Source: Leptospira kirschneri serovar Cynopteri str. 3522 CT (lineage in GTDB: Bacteria > Spirochaetota > Leptospiria > Leptospirales > Leptospiraceae). From it: a stretch of DNA of 64,000 nt. The DNA is taken from the NCBI RefSeq assembly GCF_000243695.2, contig NZ_AHMN02000008.1, forward strand, positions 143,501-207,500. The letters run 5' to 3'. Position 1 is the stretch's first letter. Each line of letters opens with the position of its first letter. This document shows, in pieces, positions 21,849 to 34,727 of the stretch. The notes below the pieces were generated by a model that ran no database searches, was not told the DNA's origin, and worked only from the letters and a program-made list of their open reading frames with translations. The translations under genes and the position numbers were made by a program.

Positions 21849-23213
21849 ATGATAGAGAAAAAATTTCATGAGAAAGTAGACGTAATGTCTAAATATTTCC
21901 TAATCATGGATCGAACCGAAACGATCCGGAAATCCGGAAAAGTCATTCGAGTCTCCGGAAACGTAATCTATTCAGAAGGCCCACCCGACTCTAAAATTGG
22001 GGAACTGATGGATGTTCAAAAAAGTGGGAAAGAAGGTTATCTCCAATGTGAAATCGTAGGTTTTGAAGGTCACGTCTATACTCTTATGCCCCTCGGCCCC
22101 ATTGAAGGGATTTATCCGGAAGCATTTGTGTTTTCTTCCGGCAGAAAACTCGCGGTTCCCGTCGGAAAAGAACTACTTGGAAGAGTCTTAAATGGGGTCG
22201 GAAGACCGATCGATAAAAAAGGTCATATCATCACCAAAGAAGAACGTCCCCCCGATAACGAAGTTCCCAATCCTTTGGATCGCCCGATCATTCGAGACAT
22301 TCTCATGACTGGAGTTCGAGCCATCGACGGGATTTTAACCATCGGAAGAGGACAAAGAGTCGGAATCTTTTCCGGCTCCGGCGTAGGTAAATCCAGTCTA
22401 CTTGGAATGATCGCACGTTATACCGACGCAGACGTAAACGTGATAGCTCTCGTAGGGGAAAGAGGTAGAGAGGTAAACGAATTTATCGAAATCGATCTCG
22501 GAAAAGAAGGACTTAAAAAATCGGTCGTATTAGCCGCAACCTCCGACGCACCAAAGATGGAACAGGTAAACTGCGCCTTACTCGCGACTTCCATCGCAGA
22601 ATATTTTAGAGATCAGGGAAAACACGTAAATCTTATGATGGATTCTTTGACTCGATTTGCACAAGCTAATCGTGAAATCTCCGCTTCCAACCACGAACCT
22701 CCTATTACGAGAGGATTTAGTTCATCAGTTTTTTCTAAATTAGCAAAACTTGTTGAACGCTCTGGAACTTCGAAATCGGGAGGAACTATCACAGGATTTT
22801 ATACGGTTCTGACAGAAGCGGACGAAATGGAAGATCCAATCGCAGACGCGGTTCGAGGTTATATAGACGGACATATCATCTTGAACAGAAAACTCGCCGA
22901 AAAAAATCATTATCCTGCTATCGATATACCCGCTTCCCTTTCCAGGGTAATGGCGAGAATTTCTCCAGAAGACCAAAATCTAAGAGCGGGAATGATCCGA
23001 GAACTGATCAGCGTTTATAACTCTGCCGAAGAATTGATCCGCTTAAATGCGTATGTTTCAGGCTCGGATTTAAAAGTGGATCTTGCAATCCGTAAAAAAG
23101 ACAAAATAGATCGTTATTTAAAACAGAAAATTCAGGAACGTAGTACTTATTCCCAAGCCTTACAAGGTCTAAAAGAAGTTTTAGAAGAAGAACAGGAAGA
23201 AGAGGAATTCTAA
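21849..23213 (+). CDS. fliI: FliI, flagellar export ATPase
   Basis: A 454-aa F1-beta-like ATPase that powers substrate release at the flagellar type III export gate. Walker A is GIFSGSGVGKSSLLG near 170-184, Walker B is HVNLMMDSLTRFAQA near 258-272, and the arginine-rich GERGREVNEFIE loop lies near 200-211. The FliI signature TRGFSSSVFSKLAKLVERSG follows. The start ATG at 21849 gives a short N-terminal extension; ATGs 12 and 19 codons further in are alternatives. It heads the rightward half of the split fliF-fliG-fliH / fliI-fliJ-flbB set and is followed 2 nt later by fliJ. Confidence 0.96.
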   Translation: MIEKKFHEKVDVMSKYFLIMDRTETIRKSGKVIRVSGNVIYSEGPPDSKIGELMDVQKSGKEGYLQCEIVGFEGHVYTLMPLGPIEGIYPEAFVFSSGRKLAVPVGKELLGRVLNGVGRPIDKKGHIITKEERPPDNEVPNPLDRPIIRDILMTGVRAIDGILTIGRGQRVGIFSGSGVGKSSLLGMIARYTDADVNVIALVGERGREVNEFIEIDLGKEGLKKSVVLAATSDAPKMEQVNCALLATSIAEYFRDQGKHVNLMMDSLTRFAQANREISASNHEPPITRGFSSSVFSKLAKLVERSGTSKSGGTITGFYTVLTEADEMEDPIADAVRGYIDGHIILNRKLAEKNHYPAIDIPASLSRVMARISPEDQNLRAGMIRELISVYNSAEELIRLNAYVSGSDLKVDLAIRKKDKIDRYLKQKIQERSTYSQALQGLKEVLEEEQEEEEF

Positions 23214-23215
23214 AC

Positions 23216-23782
23216 TTGAAACGTTTTCAATTCAGTCTAGAACCGGTTTTAAATCTTCGCAAAAAAAAAGAAGATGAAAAACTAAAAGCGTTCTCGAAAG
23301 TTGCGGGTGAAATCAATCAGATACGCAACTCCATTTTAGAAAACGAAAAACAAATCGAACATCTTACGGGAGAATCTTATTCTCTTTACGGCGCCTCTTT
23401 AAGAGACTATCAACTCCATCAAGGTTATATTCGCTCTCTTATTACCAGAAACGAAAATTTAGAATCCGATATAGAAAATAGAAAATCAGAGTTAGATTCT
23501 AAAAGAACAGAATTAATACTCGCCCAAAAAGACCGTAAGATTTTGGAAATTCTCAAAGAGAATCAATATAAAGATTACAAAAAGTTATATTTTAAAAAAG
23601 AAAAATTTGAACTCGAAGAACATTACAATCAACTAAAATCCATTGAACGGAGAGAAATGAATGAATCCTCTGAACCGGCTCCGAGAGTCTTTACATACGA
23701 TACTGGATCCAACTCCGAATCGTCTAACGACGATTCAGGCGCATCCGAAATCAAAAAACTATACGACAGATATAAAAAATGA
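23216..23782 (+). CDS. fliJ: FliJ, flagellar export chaperone/stalk protein
   Basis: A 188-aa coiled-coil protein, the central stalk of the FliI ring. The N-terminus FQFSLEPVLNLRKKKEDEK is the FliJ signature, followed by continuous heptads to about residue 145 (LESDIENRKSELDSKRTEL). A Ser/Asp/Glu-rich tail (about 150-180) is extra compared with enteric FliJ, which is about 147 aa. The start codon is TTG at 23216, 2 nt after the fliI stop; no ATG is available in frame near it. Translation is probably coupled to fliI. Confidence 0.9.
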   Translation: MKRFQFSLEPVLNLRKKKEDEKLKAFSKVAGEINQIRNSILENEKQIEHLTGESYSLYGASLRDYQLHQGYIRSLITRNENLESDIENRKSELDSKRTELILAQKDRKILEILKENQYKDYKKLYFKKEKFELEEHYNQLKSIERREMNESSEPAPRVFTYDTGSNSESSNDDSGASEIKKLYDRYKK

Positions 23783-23939
23783 TTCCTTATTTCAGAAAAT
23801 TTTAAATGTCGCAGTGGGAAATTCCAATCAAACGACAGATTCTATACTCAGCCTTCAGAAGAAAATTACCGATTTTCAGAAAAAGGCGGAACAATTGGAA
23901 AATAAAATCAACGAGAATCGAATCGATCTAAAGGTTTAA
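23661..23939 (+). CDS. Small coiled-coil ORF overlapping the fliJ 3' end
   Basis: A 92-codon frame begins inside fliJ (ATG 23661, preceded 8-12 nt by CGGAGAGAA) and runs to 2 nt before the next gene. The first 40 residues are antisense-free but low in character because they share DNA with fliJ. The last 50 (KILNVAVGNSNQTTDSILSL; KKAEQLENKINENRIDLKV) form a plausible amphipathic helix. It fills the fliJ-flbB gap exactly, which argues that it, or a shorter form starting at GTG 23814, is translated. I do not recognise a family. Confidence 0.5.
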   Translation: MNPLNRLRESLHTILDPTPNRLTTIQAHPKSKNYTTDIKNDSLFQKILNVAVGNSNQTTDSILSLQKKITDFQKKAEQLENKINENRIDLKV

Positions 23940-23940
23940 A

Positions 23941-24589
<649 letters not shown>

Positions 24590-24601
24590 TTCGGAGAAAC
24601 C

Positions 24602-24994
24602 ATGAATTTCAAAATAAAATCGTTTTTTATTTTTTTCGTATTTTTACTGTTAGTTGGAAATTCTATTGAATCTAAAAAGAAAACAAATTCACCTCCTCCC
24701 AAGGTAAGCGGTTACGAATTAGTCTCTAATCCATCCGCAGCCTTTGGAAAGACGATCCAAATATCCGGAACCGTTTCTGAAATTTTATATAAAGGAAATT
24801 CAATTCGTTTTTTGGTCTATTTTTCCGGTAAACCGGTCGCTCTGGATTCAGATTCAACCTCCCTAATTTCCAACGTCCAAGTAGGAAGTTACGTTTCCGT
24901 ATGTGGTTTTTATTTAAAAGACAGGGAACTCAAAGCAAACGGAACTCCGATCACCATGCCTTTTATTTTAGTAGATTCTCCGGATTGTAGATAA
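24602..24994 (+). CDS. Small exported hypothetical protein
   Basis: A 130-aa protein with a clear signal peptide (FFIFFVFLLLVGNSIES, cleavage near residue 24). The mature part is a compact beta-rich sequence (GYELVSNPSAAFGKTIQISG; IRFLVYFSGKPVALDSD; GSYVSVCGFYLKDRELKANG), resembling a small OB-fold of the kind seen in exported proteins. Two cysteines could pair. A CGGAGAAACC ribosome binding site precedes the ATG. It follows flbB by 12 nt and may be the last gene of the unit. Function unknown. Confidence 0.75.
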   Translation: MNFKIKSFFIFFVFLLLVGNSIESKKKTNSPPPKVSGYELVSNPSAAFGKTIQISGTVSEILYKGNSIRFLVYFSGKPVALDSDSTSLISNVQVGSYVSVCGFYLKDRELKANGTPITMPFILVDSPDCR

Positions 24995-25086
24995 ACAAAA
25001 AATAGCTTCGTATTTTACAAGTTAGGTGAAACGTGCGCGTTTGATTTTGAAAAAACTCCTTTTAACAAATCCTACTTTTAAACTCT

Positions 25087-25741
25087 TTGCAAACTTCAGA
25101 GAAATCTATAGAAAAAGAGGACACGAACATCCGGAGAAAATGCAGTCGGTCGATACCTTCTTCTCTTGCAAAAGAGAGTAGTAATTTTAGATTAGAAATT
25201 GATAAAAACATCGGATTTGAATCTTTAAATATTGATCAAAACACAAAATTAAAAATTCAGAATTACGGATGTACGACCTATTTTGTCGAATTTTATTTTA
25301 TCATAAAAGAAACCAAAATAAAAAGCAAAGCCGTTTCTGACTTTAAAAAAAAGTAAAATATCTACTTAGCAAAACAAAAGAAAAAACAAACTCTCCACTT
25401 TCACTTGATCATGCAATCAAAGTATTGGATCAAAAAAAATTTCAATTTAATAAAAACATTTCTTATACTGAGAACGAATTTGGACAATTTATAATTTTCA
25501 GAAGACCTAAATTTAAAAAAGAATCAGAAATCATTCATATTTCATTTATTATTAATTTATAATACAGTAGAGTTGTTAAAAAATGAATTCTCCATCTATT
25601 TTTATTTTATGCAAATCGGCAATTGAAGCAGTTTTGTTAATCGCCACTATGGAATTTTTCAACAACTCTACTGTACACAAATCAAACAAAACGTATTCAC
25701 CCTAAATTTGATCCCAGGTCAATATATTATAATTTTAAAAT
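25087..25741 (+). pseudogene. Broken hypothetical gene with a MITE inserted
   Basis: The first frame (25087-25356, 89 codons) includes EIDKNIGFESLNIDQNTKLK and YFVEFYFIIKETK, then stops. A second frame picks up at about 25373 with SPLSLDHAIKVLDQKKFQFN and runs to the MITE at 25568. After the MITE a third short frame reads VFTLNLIPGQYIIILKYY to a stop near 25741, like the last beta strand of a carboxypeptidase-regulatory or transthyretin-like domain. Together they look like one ancestral beta-rich protein with a frameshift and a MITE in it. The parent family is not identified. Confidence 0.5.
25568..25670. mobile_element. MITE-like element, copy 3 (103 bp, diverged)
   Basis: The termini TAGAGTTGTT and AATTTTTCAACAACTCTA are kept, but the interior differs from copies 1 and 2 at about a third of positions. 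The flanks read ACAG-TA and TA-CTGT, so the target was probably the palindrome ACAGTACTGT with TA duplicated. The divergence suggests an older insertion. Confidence 0.85.
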
Positions 25742-26032
25742 ATTATTGAAATATAAAAAAACAAATCCAAATATTCCTGGATCAATTATACAACGAATGG
25801 GAGTTTTGTTTTTCGCAAAATTTCTATAACGAAATCGAAAGCGTAGAACTTTTTGAAGCTTCAGAATTCTCCAAAACAATTTCACTTGTAAAAAGTGTAT
25901 GAATCCAATCTTAAATTTTGATTGAGTTAGGAAAATTCGCAATAAAACCCATTCGGTCAAAGTAAGTATTTTATTAAAGATTTGTTTTAAATATGTATTA
26001 ACATCACTTAAAAACCCTAACTGTTATTTCCT
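25671..26032. other. Spacer before 26033
   Basis: After the end of the broken gene at about 25741 there are some 290 AT-rich bases without a supportable gene. The - strand ORF here (25727-25960) is Phe/Lys/Arg-rich and looks like a chance reading. Confidence 0.45.
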
Positions 26033-27037
26033 ATGGAAAATGACTCCGATTCCAATAATTTGAACCCTTCCGCAGATTTAGAAATTTTAAATTACTATGA
26101 TATTGAAAGACCCATCGCGGCCCTTGCAATTACAGAAAAGAAATTAGCCATTTTAGACATAGAAAGTAATCTTTCCATATTTGATATTCAAAGTGGAAAA
26201 CCGACTCTTGAATCCAAGATAGAAAATAACAAAGAATTCATAGATAAACATCTAACAAGAATTAGTTTTTCAAATAAAAACGAATTATTTGTAGCTAGCG
26301 AAAAAGGATCCCTACTCTATACGTTTTCAAATTCGGAATGGAAAATCAATTTTTCTGATAAAAGTAGATTAATAGGCGGTATCTACAACGACGGTATGCT
26401 TTTTTTAGTCACAAAGATAGATACTGGAAATTATAACATCGTTCATAATATTGTAGCGAAAAATATAAAATCAGATTCCGAAGTTGAGCTTGTTCCAAAC
26501 GCATTCAGAATTATGAATATTTTTGAGTTACAATCCGTATGCTACGACCAATACCTCATTCTTATTTCTTCTCATAACAAAGAGATTTATGTATTCGACA
26601 TTTCCGATCGATCCAATATTCAGACAATTATAAAAAGAAAAGAAAAAGAGAATCGATTTTATACAATTAGAGAAAGTCCAATTGTATATTTTGAAAAGGA
26701 CGAAAATAAAATAATCTCTTTTAGTAACGCTTTTGAAACCGGACCTTTGAAACGTTTTGGACTTAGAGGGAATCCTTATCAAGATGCCTCTGGAAACATT
26801 TGGATGTCTGTAAATAAATATATCAATAGCAAAAAACAACGTATAGAAGGAATTGGCCTTTTGAATTGGGAAAAAGATCATTACGAAAGTAGATTTTTAT
26901 CTCTTCCGGAAGTTAAAGATCATCCACAAGGTTCAGATTCGTTCATTCATCATCTGAAGCAAGTTTGGACATTTAAGGAAAATTTATTTTGTTTATACGG
27001 TTCAGGTAGGCTTGTGGAAATGAAACTAACTTCTTAG
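26033..27037 (+). CDS. Hypothetical protein, possibly beta-propeller-like
   Basis: A 334-aa cytoplasmic protein without signal peptide or membrane helix. The sequence alternates short hydrophobic strands with polar turns in a repeating pattern: AALAITEKKLAILDIESNLS, LFVASEKGSLLYTFSNSEWK, YLILISSHNKEIYVFDISDR. This is how WD40 or PQQ-type propellers read. I do not see canonical WD dipeptides, so the assignment is structural guesswork. It is monocistronic in an accessory region. Confidence 0.65.
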   Translation: MENDSDSNNLNPSADLEILNYYDIERPIAALAITEKKLAILDIESNLSIFDIQSGKPTLESKIENNKEFIDKHLTRISFSNKNELFVASEKGSLLYTFSNSEWKINFSDKSRLIGGIYNDGMLFLVTKIDTGNYNIVHNIVAKNIKSDSEVELVPNAFRIMNIFELQSVCYDQYLILISSHNKEIYVFDISDRSNIQTIIKRKEKENRFYTIRESPIVYFEKDENKIISFSNAFETGPLKRFGLRGNPYQDASGNIWMSVNKYINSKKQRIEGIGLLNWEKDHYESRFLSLPEVKDHPQGSDSFIHHLKQVWTFKENLFCLYGSGRLVEMKLTS

Positions 27038-27845
27038 AATTTTAGTATAGTAAGAATTTTTTAAATCAACTAACGTGAGTTTGGCATTAGAATCCTTTTT
27101 ATGAAAGTCAATCTTTGTGTAAAAGACAAAATGTAGGAACTATTACAAAACTTAAGTTTGTCTGTAAAATGATGTATGAGTTCCCACAAACCACGATTTT
27201 ACGAGCAAATTCTAAAATTGTAGGAACTCATACTTTTAGAAAACTCTTTCTTAAGCCAAACTTATGTTAAAATGGGATTTAAATTTTGATGATGGTCGTA
27301 AAACAGTAATTTTGTGCAAAGATTTGATTGGACGATGATTCTTTTTGTATTTCCTTAATAGTTCCCACAATTTTCAAAATTTAACTGGTAAATCCACGAT
27401 TTGTGAGAGTTCCCACAGATTAAGACGTATTACAAGTTTTTAAACATTTATTTTTTATGGAAAAATCAGATTTTTATAAAATGAATCTCTTAACGACCTC
27501 TGCTCACATTACTACTCGGACGCATGCAAATAATATTACCATGAACTTATTTCTTATTTCAAAAGTTAAAATGTGGGATCTCACACAAAAAAGCTAACGA
27601 TTTCAAGTTGGATATTATTTTTTGAGAATTCCTACGTCTTTGGAAAATCACTCATTCATTTTTCTGATACTATTTTTATACGTCCTATCAGTAAGGTGAC
27701 CAATTGTATGAACTTTATGGAAAAGAAATTAACCTTTGAAAGGGGAATGAAAAATCCAAAAAGGCGAAAAAACTTCGACAAGGATTTTTATTATCTTCGA
27801 AAGTCCTTTGCTTGACTTTCGAAGAATTATAGAGAAATTTTAACT
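27038..27845. repeat. Spacer with six scattered units of the TGTGGGAACTC repeat family
   Basis: No gene is supported in these 808 bases; an 80-aa ORF at 27573 has no family features. Repeat units in either orientation lie near 27130-27147, 27176-27190, 27218-27233, 27355-27370, 27401-27418 and 27571-27588. Each has the quasi-palindromic core GTG.GA..TC.CAC or a one-base variant. The same unit is tandemly repeated within flhB (41166-41560). Confidence 0.65.
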
Positions 27846-28160
27846 ATGGTAGCCGTTGATTCTTTAGATAAAATAACAATTCAAGAATCTTTACGAAATC
27901 ACAAAAGAGAGTTAGATTCTTTAGGGGTTCAGGCTATTCATATTTTTGGCTCAGTCGCAAGGAAAAACGCAAATTCGAAAAGTGATATAGACTTTCTCGT
28001 TACTTTCAAAAGCGGAATGAAAAATTTTGATAACTATATAAATCTTATTTTTTTATTAGAAGATTTGTTTGAAGTGAAAATTGATCTACTTACTTCTGAT
28101 TCTATTTCCAGCTCCCTTAAGCAATCTGTAGAAAAAGAGTCCATCTTAATTGAAGTCTGA
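27846..28160 (+). CDS. mntA: MntA-type nucleotidyltransferase antitoxin
   Basis: A 104-aa minimal nucleotidyltransferase. The signature is exact: GSVARKNANSKSDIDFLV at about 38-55 contains GSx10DxD, the motif MntA antitoxins use to transfer AMP onto a tyrosine of their HEPN partner. The third catalytic Asp is probably in VKIDLLTSD. Length is typical. It overlaps the HepT-type gene by 11 nt, the standard order for MntA-HepT systems. Confidence 0.88.
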   Translation: MVAVDSLDKITIQESLRNHKRELDSLGVQAIHIFGSVARKNANSKSDIDFLVTFKSGMKNFDNYINLIFLLEDLFEVKIDLLTSDSISSSLKQSVEKESILIEV

Positions 28161-28500
28161 TTTAGATTATATTAAACATATTTACGGAGAAATACTTTTC
28201 TTAAAAGAAGAGTTTAATAAAACAAATAAAGACTTATTTTTAATTAACAACGTACTTAAACGAGCCTTTGTTAGAAGTATTAAAATTATCGGGGAAGCTT
28301 CGAATAAACTTTCTGATTCTTTTAAAAAGAAATATCCTGATCCCGAGTAGAGAAAGTTTTCAGCAACCAGGAATCATCTGATTCATGGATACTTTACCGT
28401 AGATTACGATATAGTTTGGGATCTTGTTGAAAATAAAATCCCTACATTACACTTACAAATTACAGAAATTTTGGGGAAAGAAAAAACTCTTTTCGATTAA
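28150..28500 (+). pseudogene. hepT: HepT-type HEPN toxin interrupted by an amber stop
   Basis: The frame starts at TTG 28150 inside mntA and reads as a HEPN/DUF86 protein (DLDYIKHIYGEILFLKEEFN; RSIKIIGEASNKLSDSFKKKYPDPE). It stops at TAG 28348-28350, where relatives usually have Trp. The same frame then continues perfectly for 50 codons: RKFSATRNHLIHGYFTVDYD, then IVWDLVENKIPTL, ending at TAA 28498-28500. The lost part holds RNHLIHGY, the Rx4HxY motif that carries the RNase site and the AMP-accepting Tyr. A single G-to-A change would explain it. The 66-aa product should be inactive unless the stop is read through. Confidence 0.85.
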
Positions 28501-28654
28501 TTACAATAACGTTAACAAGCCTAGTTGTTAGGTGAAAGTGTCAAAATTTTTCTTTTTAACAAGGTTTCAATAAATGCCAACAAATTTAGGGAATTTGGAT
28601 TCCTCTAAATGAGGGAAATACGATCTTAAAATTTTATTTGATAATTGATATGTT

Positions 28655-29036
<382 letters not shown>

Positions 29037-29094
29037 GGAGATTTTTAACACTTTACAATGGCACTAATTTCGGGGGCATCTCGATTCTTACTTG

Positions 29095-29373
<279 letters not shown>

Positions 29374-29480
29374 ACCGCAGAATTTACATGATTAAAATGT
29401 AAACTATTATTGGATCGGGTAATTTATTATGTAATTTCGAGTTCTCACATCTGAAGTCTTGTTAAAGTTACACAATCTGT

Positions 29481-30058
29481 TTATTTTTCAGTCGTAGATT
29501 TACTCTCACTCTTTAAAATAATATTCTCCAACTTAGTCAGAGCACGATCTAAATTGTCGTTTACAATTTTATAATCAAATTCGTTTTGGCGTTCCAATTC
29601 TAACTTACCGTTTCGGATTCTTTTTAAGATACTTTCTTCGGAATCAGTTCCCCTGCCTCTAAGACGTTTTTCCCATTCTTTTTCATTTGGAGGAAGAATA
29701 AAAATGGTCACGATTTTATCGGGAAGTTTTTCTTTGACGATCTTTGCTCCCTGAACGTCTATATCCATAATCACGGAAGAACCTTTTTGAAAAGCCTCTT
29801 CTATAAATTTCAAAGGAGTTCCGTAATACTGATCGTGAACAAGAGCCCATTCTAAAAATGCAGACTCAGAAATTCCTTTCTCAAATTCTTCTTTAGTTAA
29901 AAAGAAATACGTTATGCCCTCTTTGTCTCCTGGACGAGGAGCGCGAGTTGTACAAGAAACTGAAAAAAGAATCTCAGGATGTTTCTCCCTGATTTTTTGA
30001 ATGAGTGTAGATTTCCCTCCGCCTGCAACCGAAGAGAGAACAAAAAGTTTAGGAGAGT

Positions 30059-30062
<4 letters not shown>
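29481..30062 (-). CDS. gmk: Guanylate kinase, apparent CTG start
   Basis: A 193-aa enzyme that phosphorylates GMP to GDP. The P-loop is [15 protein letters not shown] at about 8-22, followed by [20 protein letters not shown] (GMP-binding Arg and Tyr) and [11 protein letters not shown]. The frame upstream of the P-loop has no ATG, GTG or TTG before a stop; the first usable codon is CTG at 30062-30060, which overlaps the preceding gene's TGA as CTGA. GAGGAAG lies about 7-13 nt upstream, a good ribosome binding site. From the first ATG (29813) the protein would lack its ATP site. remA-gmk adjacency is conserved in many bacteria. Confidence 0.9.
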
Positions 30063-31380
<1,318 letters not shown>

Positions 31381-31425
31381 ACTTTTCCCCCGGCACGTCT
31401 CCAACAACATTCCTTAGGAAAAAGT

Positions 31426-31779
31426 TTAAGCGAAAAATTCGATTTTACCTCGATTAGACGGAACGTTAGACGCCTTTTGACCATTAGAAGAATACGTATA
31501 AGACTTATCGTCCGAAGCCGACTTATATGTTTTTAATCGATCTTTGATCTGATCTATTTTTTGATTTCTTGCCAAAGCCATCCTTTCCCTGGATTCAGGA
31601 GAAAGAGAAAAAACGTCTGTATACAATTCAACGGCGTATTTACGCGTATCGTTGTATTCTTTGACCACCCGAGAGGTTTCGGAGATCACATGAGGCATGG
31701 TGAAAGGATTTTCCACCTGCTGCTTCCGGATCATATCCGGAGCCTGACCATAACCTAAAAAAGTATCGCTCAGCCTCAT
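31426..31779 (-). CDS. Small hypothetical protein of the flagellar operon
   Basis: A 117-aa soluble protein: MRLSDTFLGYGQAPDM, then TSRVVKEYNDTRKYAVELYT, SPESRERMALARNQKIDQIK and a disordered Ser/Asn-rich end. It lies 8 nt after the fapA-like gene and 45 nt before the next, so it is part of the same transcript. I do not recognise a family; conservation in motility operons of other leptospires would be the test. Confidence 0.7.
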   Translation of the reverse strand: MRLSDTFLGYGQAPDMIRKQQVENPFTMPHVISETSRVVKEYNDTRKYAVELYTDVFSLSPESRERMALARNQKIDQIKDRLKTYKSASDDKSYTYSSNGQKASNVPSNRGKIEFFA

Positions 31780-31787
31780 TCTAAGGT

Positions 31788-33773
31788 TTAATTACCACGA
31801 TTTCGTTTTTTTCTCCAGTCTTTTTTGTCCGGCTCAGGATCTTCGTAAGGAACTTGACGAATCATTCCATTTTCTTCTACAAAGGTTTTGTTCTTAATCT
31901 CGTTTCTAGTTTTAAAATCAGAGTTTCGGATTCTCATAGTCACTCCACCATAAAGAACTTTTTCGATACTGATCTTACCGTGAGACGACTTTTCTTCCAT
32001 GTAATTTTTAAGATTATTAATTTCCGTTTCAAACTCTTTGATTCTAGAATCGAGTTTATCCACTGCCTTCTGCATTTTAGAAAGTTGATTCTCGTGTTCT
32101 TCCGTAAAAGAAGCCGGATCAGATTCTTTTCTGGCCTGAAGAGTTTTTAGACTTTTGAAAACTTGTTCGTGTTTAGCCTGACTTTCGTGCATCTTCGCTT
32201 CATAATCAGCGATCTGTTTTAGAACCTTAGGATCAATCCCCACAACAAGTTCAGTCGCCGGGTTTGCAGAAGAACCGATACTTCTGGCAGCGATCAACTC
32301 AGAAGCCCGAACTGTTCCACCTACGATTTGGCCTCGTTTTCCATTGCAGAGAATTTTTCCTCCGGCACTTACAAAAGAATGTAAAACTCCCTCTTGAACC
32401 ATAACATCCTTTTCGGTGATCACAGTGGCGCTCTGTATGAATTTAGCGATCACGTTTCCGCCTGTGGATTCTACATGAGCTTCTTCTCTTCCGGAAATTC
32501 CTTGGCGAATGATGATGTCTCCATCCGCTTCCACTCTAGCCTTTTGAACAGTTCCATAGATTTCGATATTACCAGCGGCTTTGACGGAGTAATTATCCTC
32601 CACGTTACCCGTAATCACAATCGAACCTAGGAAGGTAACGTTACCCGTTTTGATTCCTACGTCTCCGTTAACTCTATAAACGGTTTCTACCGAAAGTCTT
32701 CCAGTCGCATAAACAACCTGGCCGTTTACTTCCGCAGTTAACTTACTTCTATCTTCAGAAAGAATCGTTCCCTTTCCTTGTTTTAAGTCCGTATCTGCTC
32801 CGTCTTTTGCAGGAAGAAGTTCGTTAAAAAGAGTACGGCCGTATTTTCCTTTTTCCGCAGGAATTTTTTCGGCGAGTAACTGACCCACTACTACGTTTTC
32901 GATCAAATCCAAATCTTTGAAGTCTACCCTTCCGGATTCGTCTTCGCGGAAAGAAATATTTTTAGAGGTTCGAACGTGATAGATGATCTGAGCATTTTTG
33001 CCGTTGATTGGATAATCCCCTTCCGCACCGATAAAAGGTTGATTGTAAAATTCCTCTTCCAGCTTTCTTTGGATTTCCTCTTCTTTAAAACCGTATTTTA
33101 CTCCAGCGTTTTTGAGATGATTAACTACGTCTTTAACTTCAAAATCCCTTCCACCGGGTCTAGGAGGAAGAATCGTGACTTTCGCTTTCATCTTATCAGC
33201 AGAAATGTCTAAGAGTAGTTTTGCTTCCATTCCTGGTCTAGGTTTTTGTTGAGAGATAAGAATAGGCTCTCCTTTTGCTTCCTTTACGATTTTGCGGACC
33301 AACTTACCGTCCTCTCCGGAAACACCTTTTAGAGAAAGTTTTTTAAAAACCTCGTCCAGATCCACGGGAAGGCCGTCACCTAACGGCGCAAAAGTGGTAA
33401 GATATACTCCGTTTCGAAGAATTTGAACTAGAACTTTTCCGTTTTTGTCCTTGGGCTGAATCAGATCTTTGAGATCTTTAGAAACGAGTTTACCCGAACC
33501 ACCAGTAAGTTTTTGATCTAGTTCGGTCAACTCATCCAAAAAGTTATCTTCCGGAAGAATCGAAACACGAATGTGCCAAGGTTCGTGGCCGAAAAGTTTT
33601 TTCTTTCCACGTTTTAGAACTACATAGTCTAGTTCATGTACTTGTTTTTTAAGATGTTTTGCGGCGAGACGTAGTGAGTTTTCCAGAGTATCTCCGTAAA
33701 CTTCTACCTGTTCGTTCTGGATACGATCCAGTTCCTTGCTTTGGTCTTGTAAGAATGGTATTAGAGAACCCAT
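31788..33773 (-). CDS. FapA/DUF342 family protein with Jag-N-like N-terminus
   Basis: A 661-aa cytoplasmic protein. The N-terminal part ([33 protein letters not shown]) resembles the Jag-N domain. The centre (about 250-490) is the DUF342/FapA beta-helix, with rungs such as [40 protein letters not shown] and [19 protein letters not shown] coiled coil follows at about 515-600 ([20 protein letters not shown]). DUF342 proteins are common in motility and chemotaxis operons; the Vibrio member FapA is involved in flagellar assembly signalling. It sits directly after fliA. Precise role unknown. Confidence 0.83.
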   Translation of the reverse strand: MGSLIPFLQDQSKELDRIQNEQVEVYGDTLENSLRLAAKHLKKQVHELDYVVLKRGKKKLFGHEPWHIRVSILPEDNFLDELTELDQKLTGGSGKLVSKDLKDLIQPKDKNGKVLVQILRNGVYLTTFAPLGDGLPVDLDEVFKKLSLKGVSGEDGKLVRKIVKEAKGEPILISQQKPRPGMEAKLLLDISADKMKAKVTILPPRPGGRDFEVKDVVNHLKNAGVKYGFKEEEIQRKLEEEFYNQPFIGAEGDYPINGKNAQIIYHVRTSKNISFREDESGRVDFKDLDLIENVVVGQLLAEKIPAEKGKYGRTLFNELLPAKDGADTDLKQGKGTILSEDRSKLTAEVNGQVVYATGRLSVETVYRVNGDVGIKTGNVTFLGSIVITGNVEDNYSVKAAGNIEIYGTVQKARVEADGDIIIRQGISGREEAHVESTGGNVIAKFIQSATVITEKDVMVQEGVLHSFVSAGGKILCNGKRGQIVGGTVRASELIAARSIGSSANPATELVVGIDPKVLKQIADYEAKMHESQAKHEQVFKSLKTLQARKESDPASFTEEHENQLSKMQKAVDKLDSRIKEFETEINNLKNYMEEKSSHGKISIEKVLYGGVTMRIRNSDFKTRNEIKNKTFVEENGMIRQVPYEDPEPDKKDWRKKRNRGN

Positions 33774-33799
33774 ATTCTCCCGTCCTAGTAAATCAAAAA

Positions 33800-34616
<817 letters not shown>

Positions 34617-34626
34617 GACCTTCATT

Positions 34627-34668
<42 letters not shown>

Positions 34669-34670
34669 GC

Positions 34671-34712
<42 letters not shown>

Positions 34713-34727
34713 TCTAAGATCAAACGA

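Noticed and set aside
25727..25960. 77-aa - strand ORF
   Set aside because: Composition is typical of chance ORFs in AT-rich DNA; no start signal or family match.
27573..27815. 80-aa ORF in the spacer before mntA
   Set aside because: It begins in a repeat unit, has no ribosome binding site and no recognisable features.
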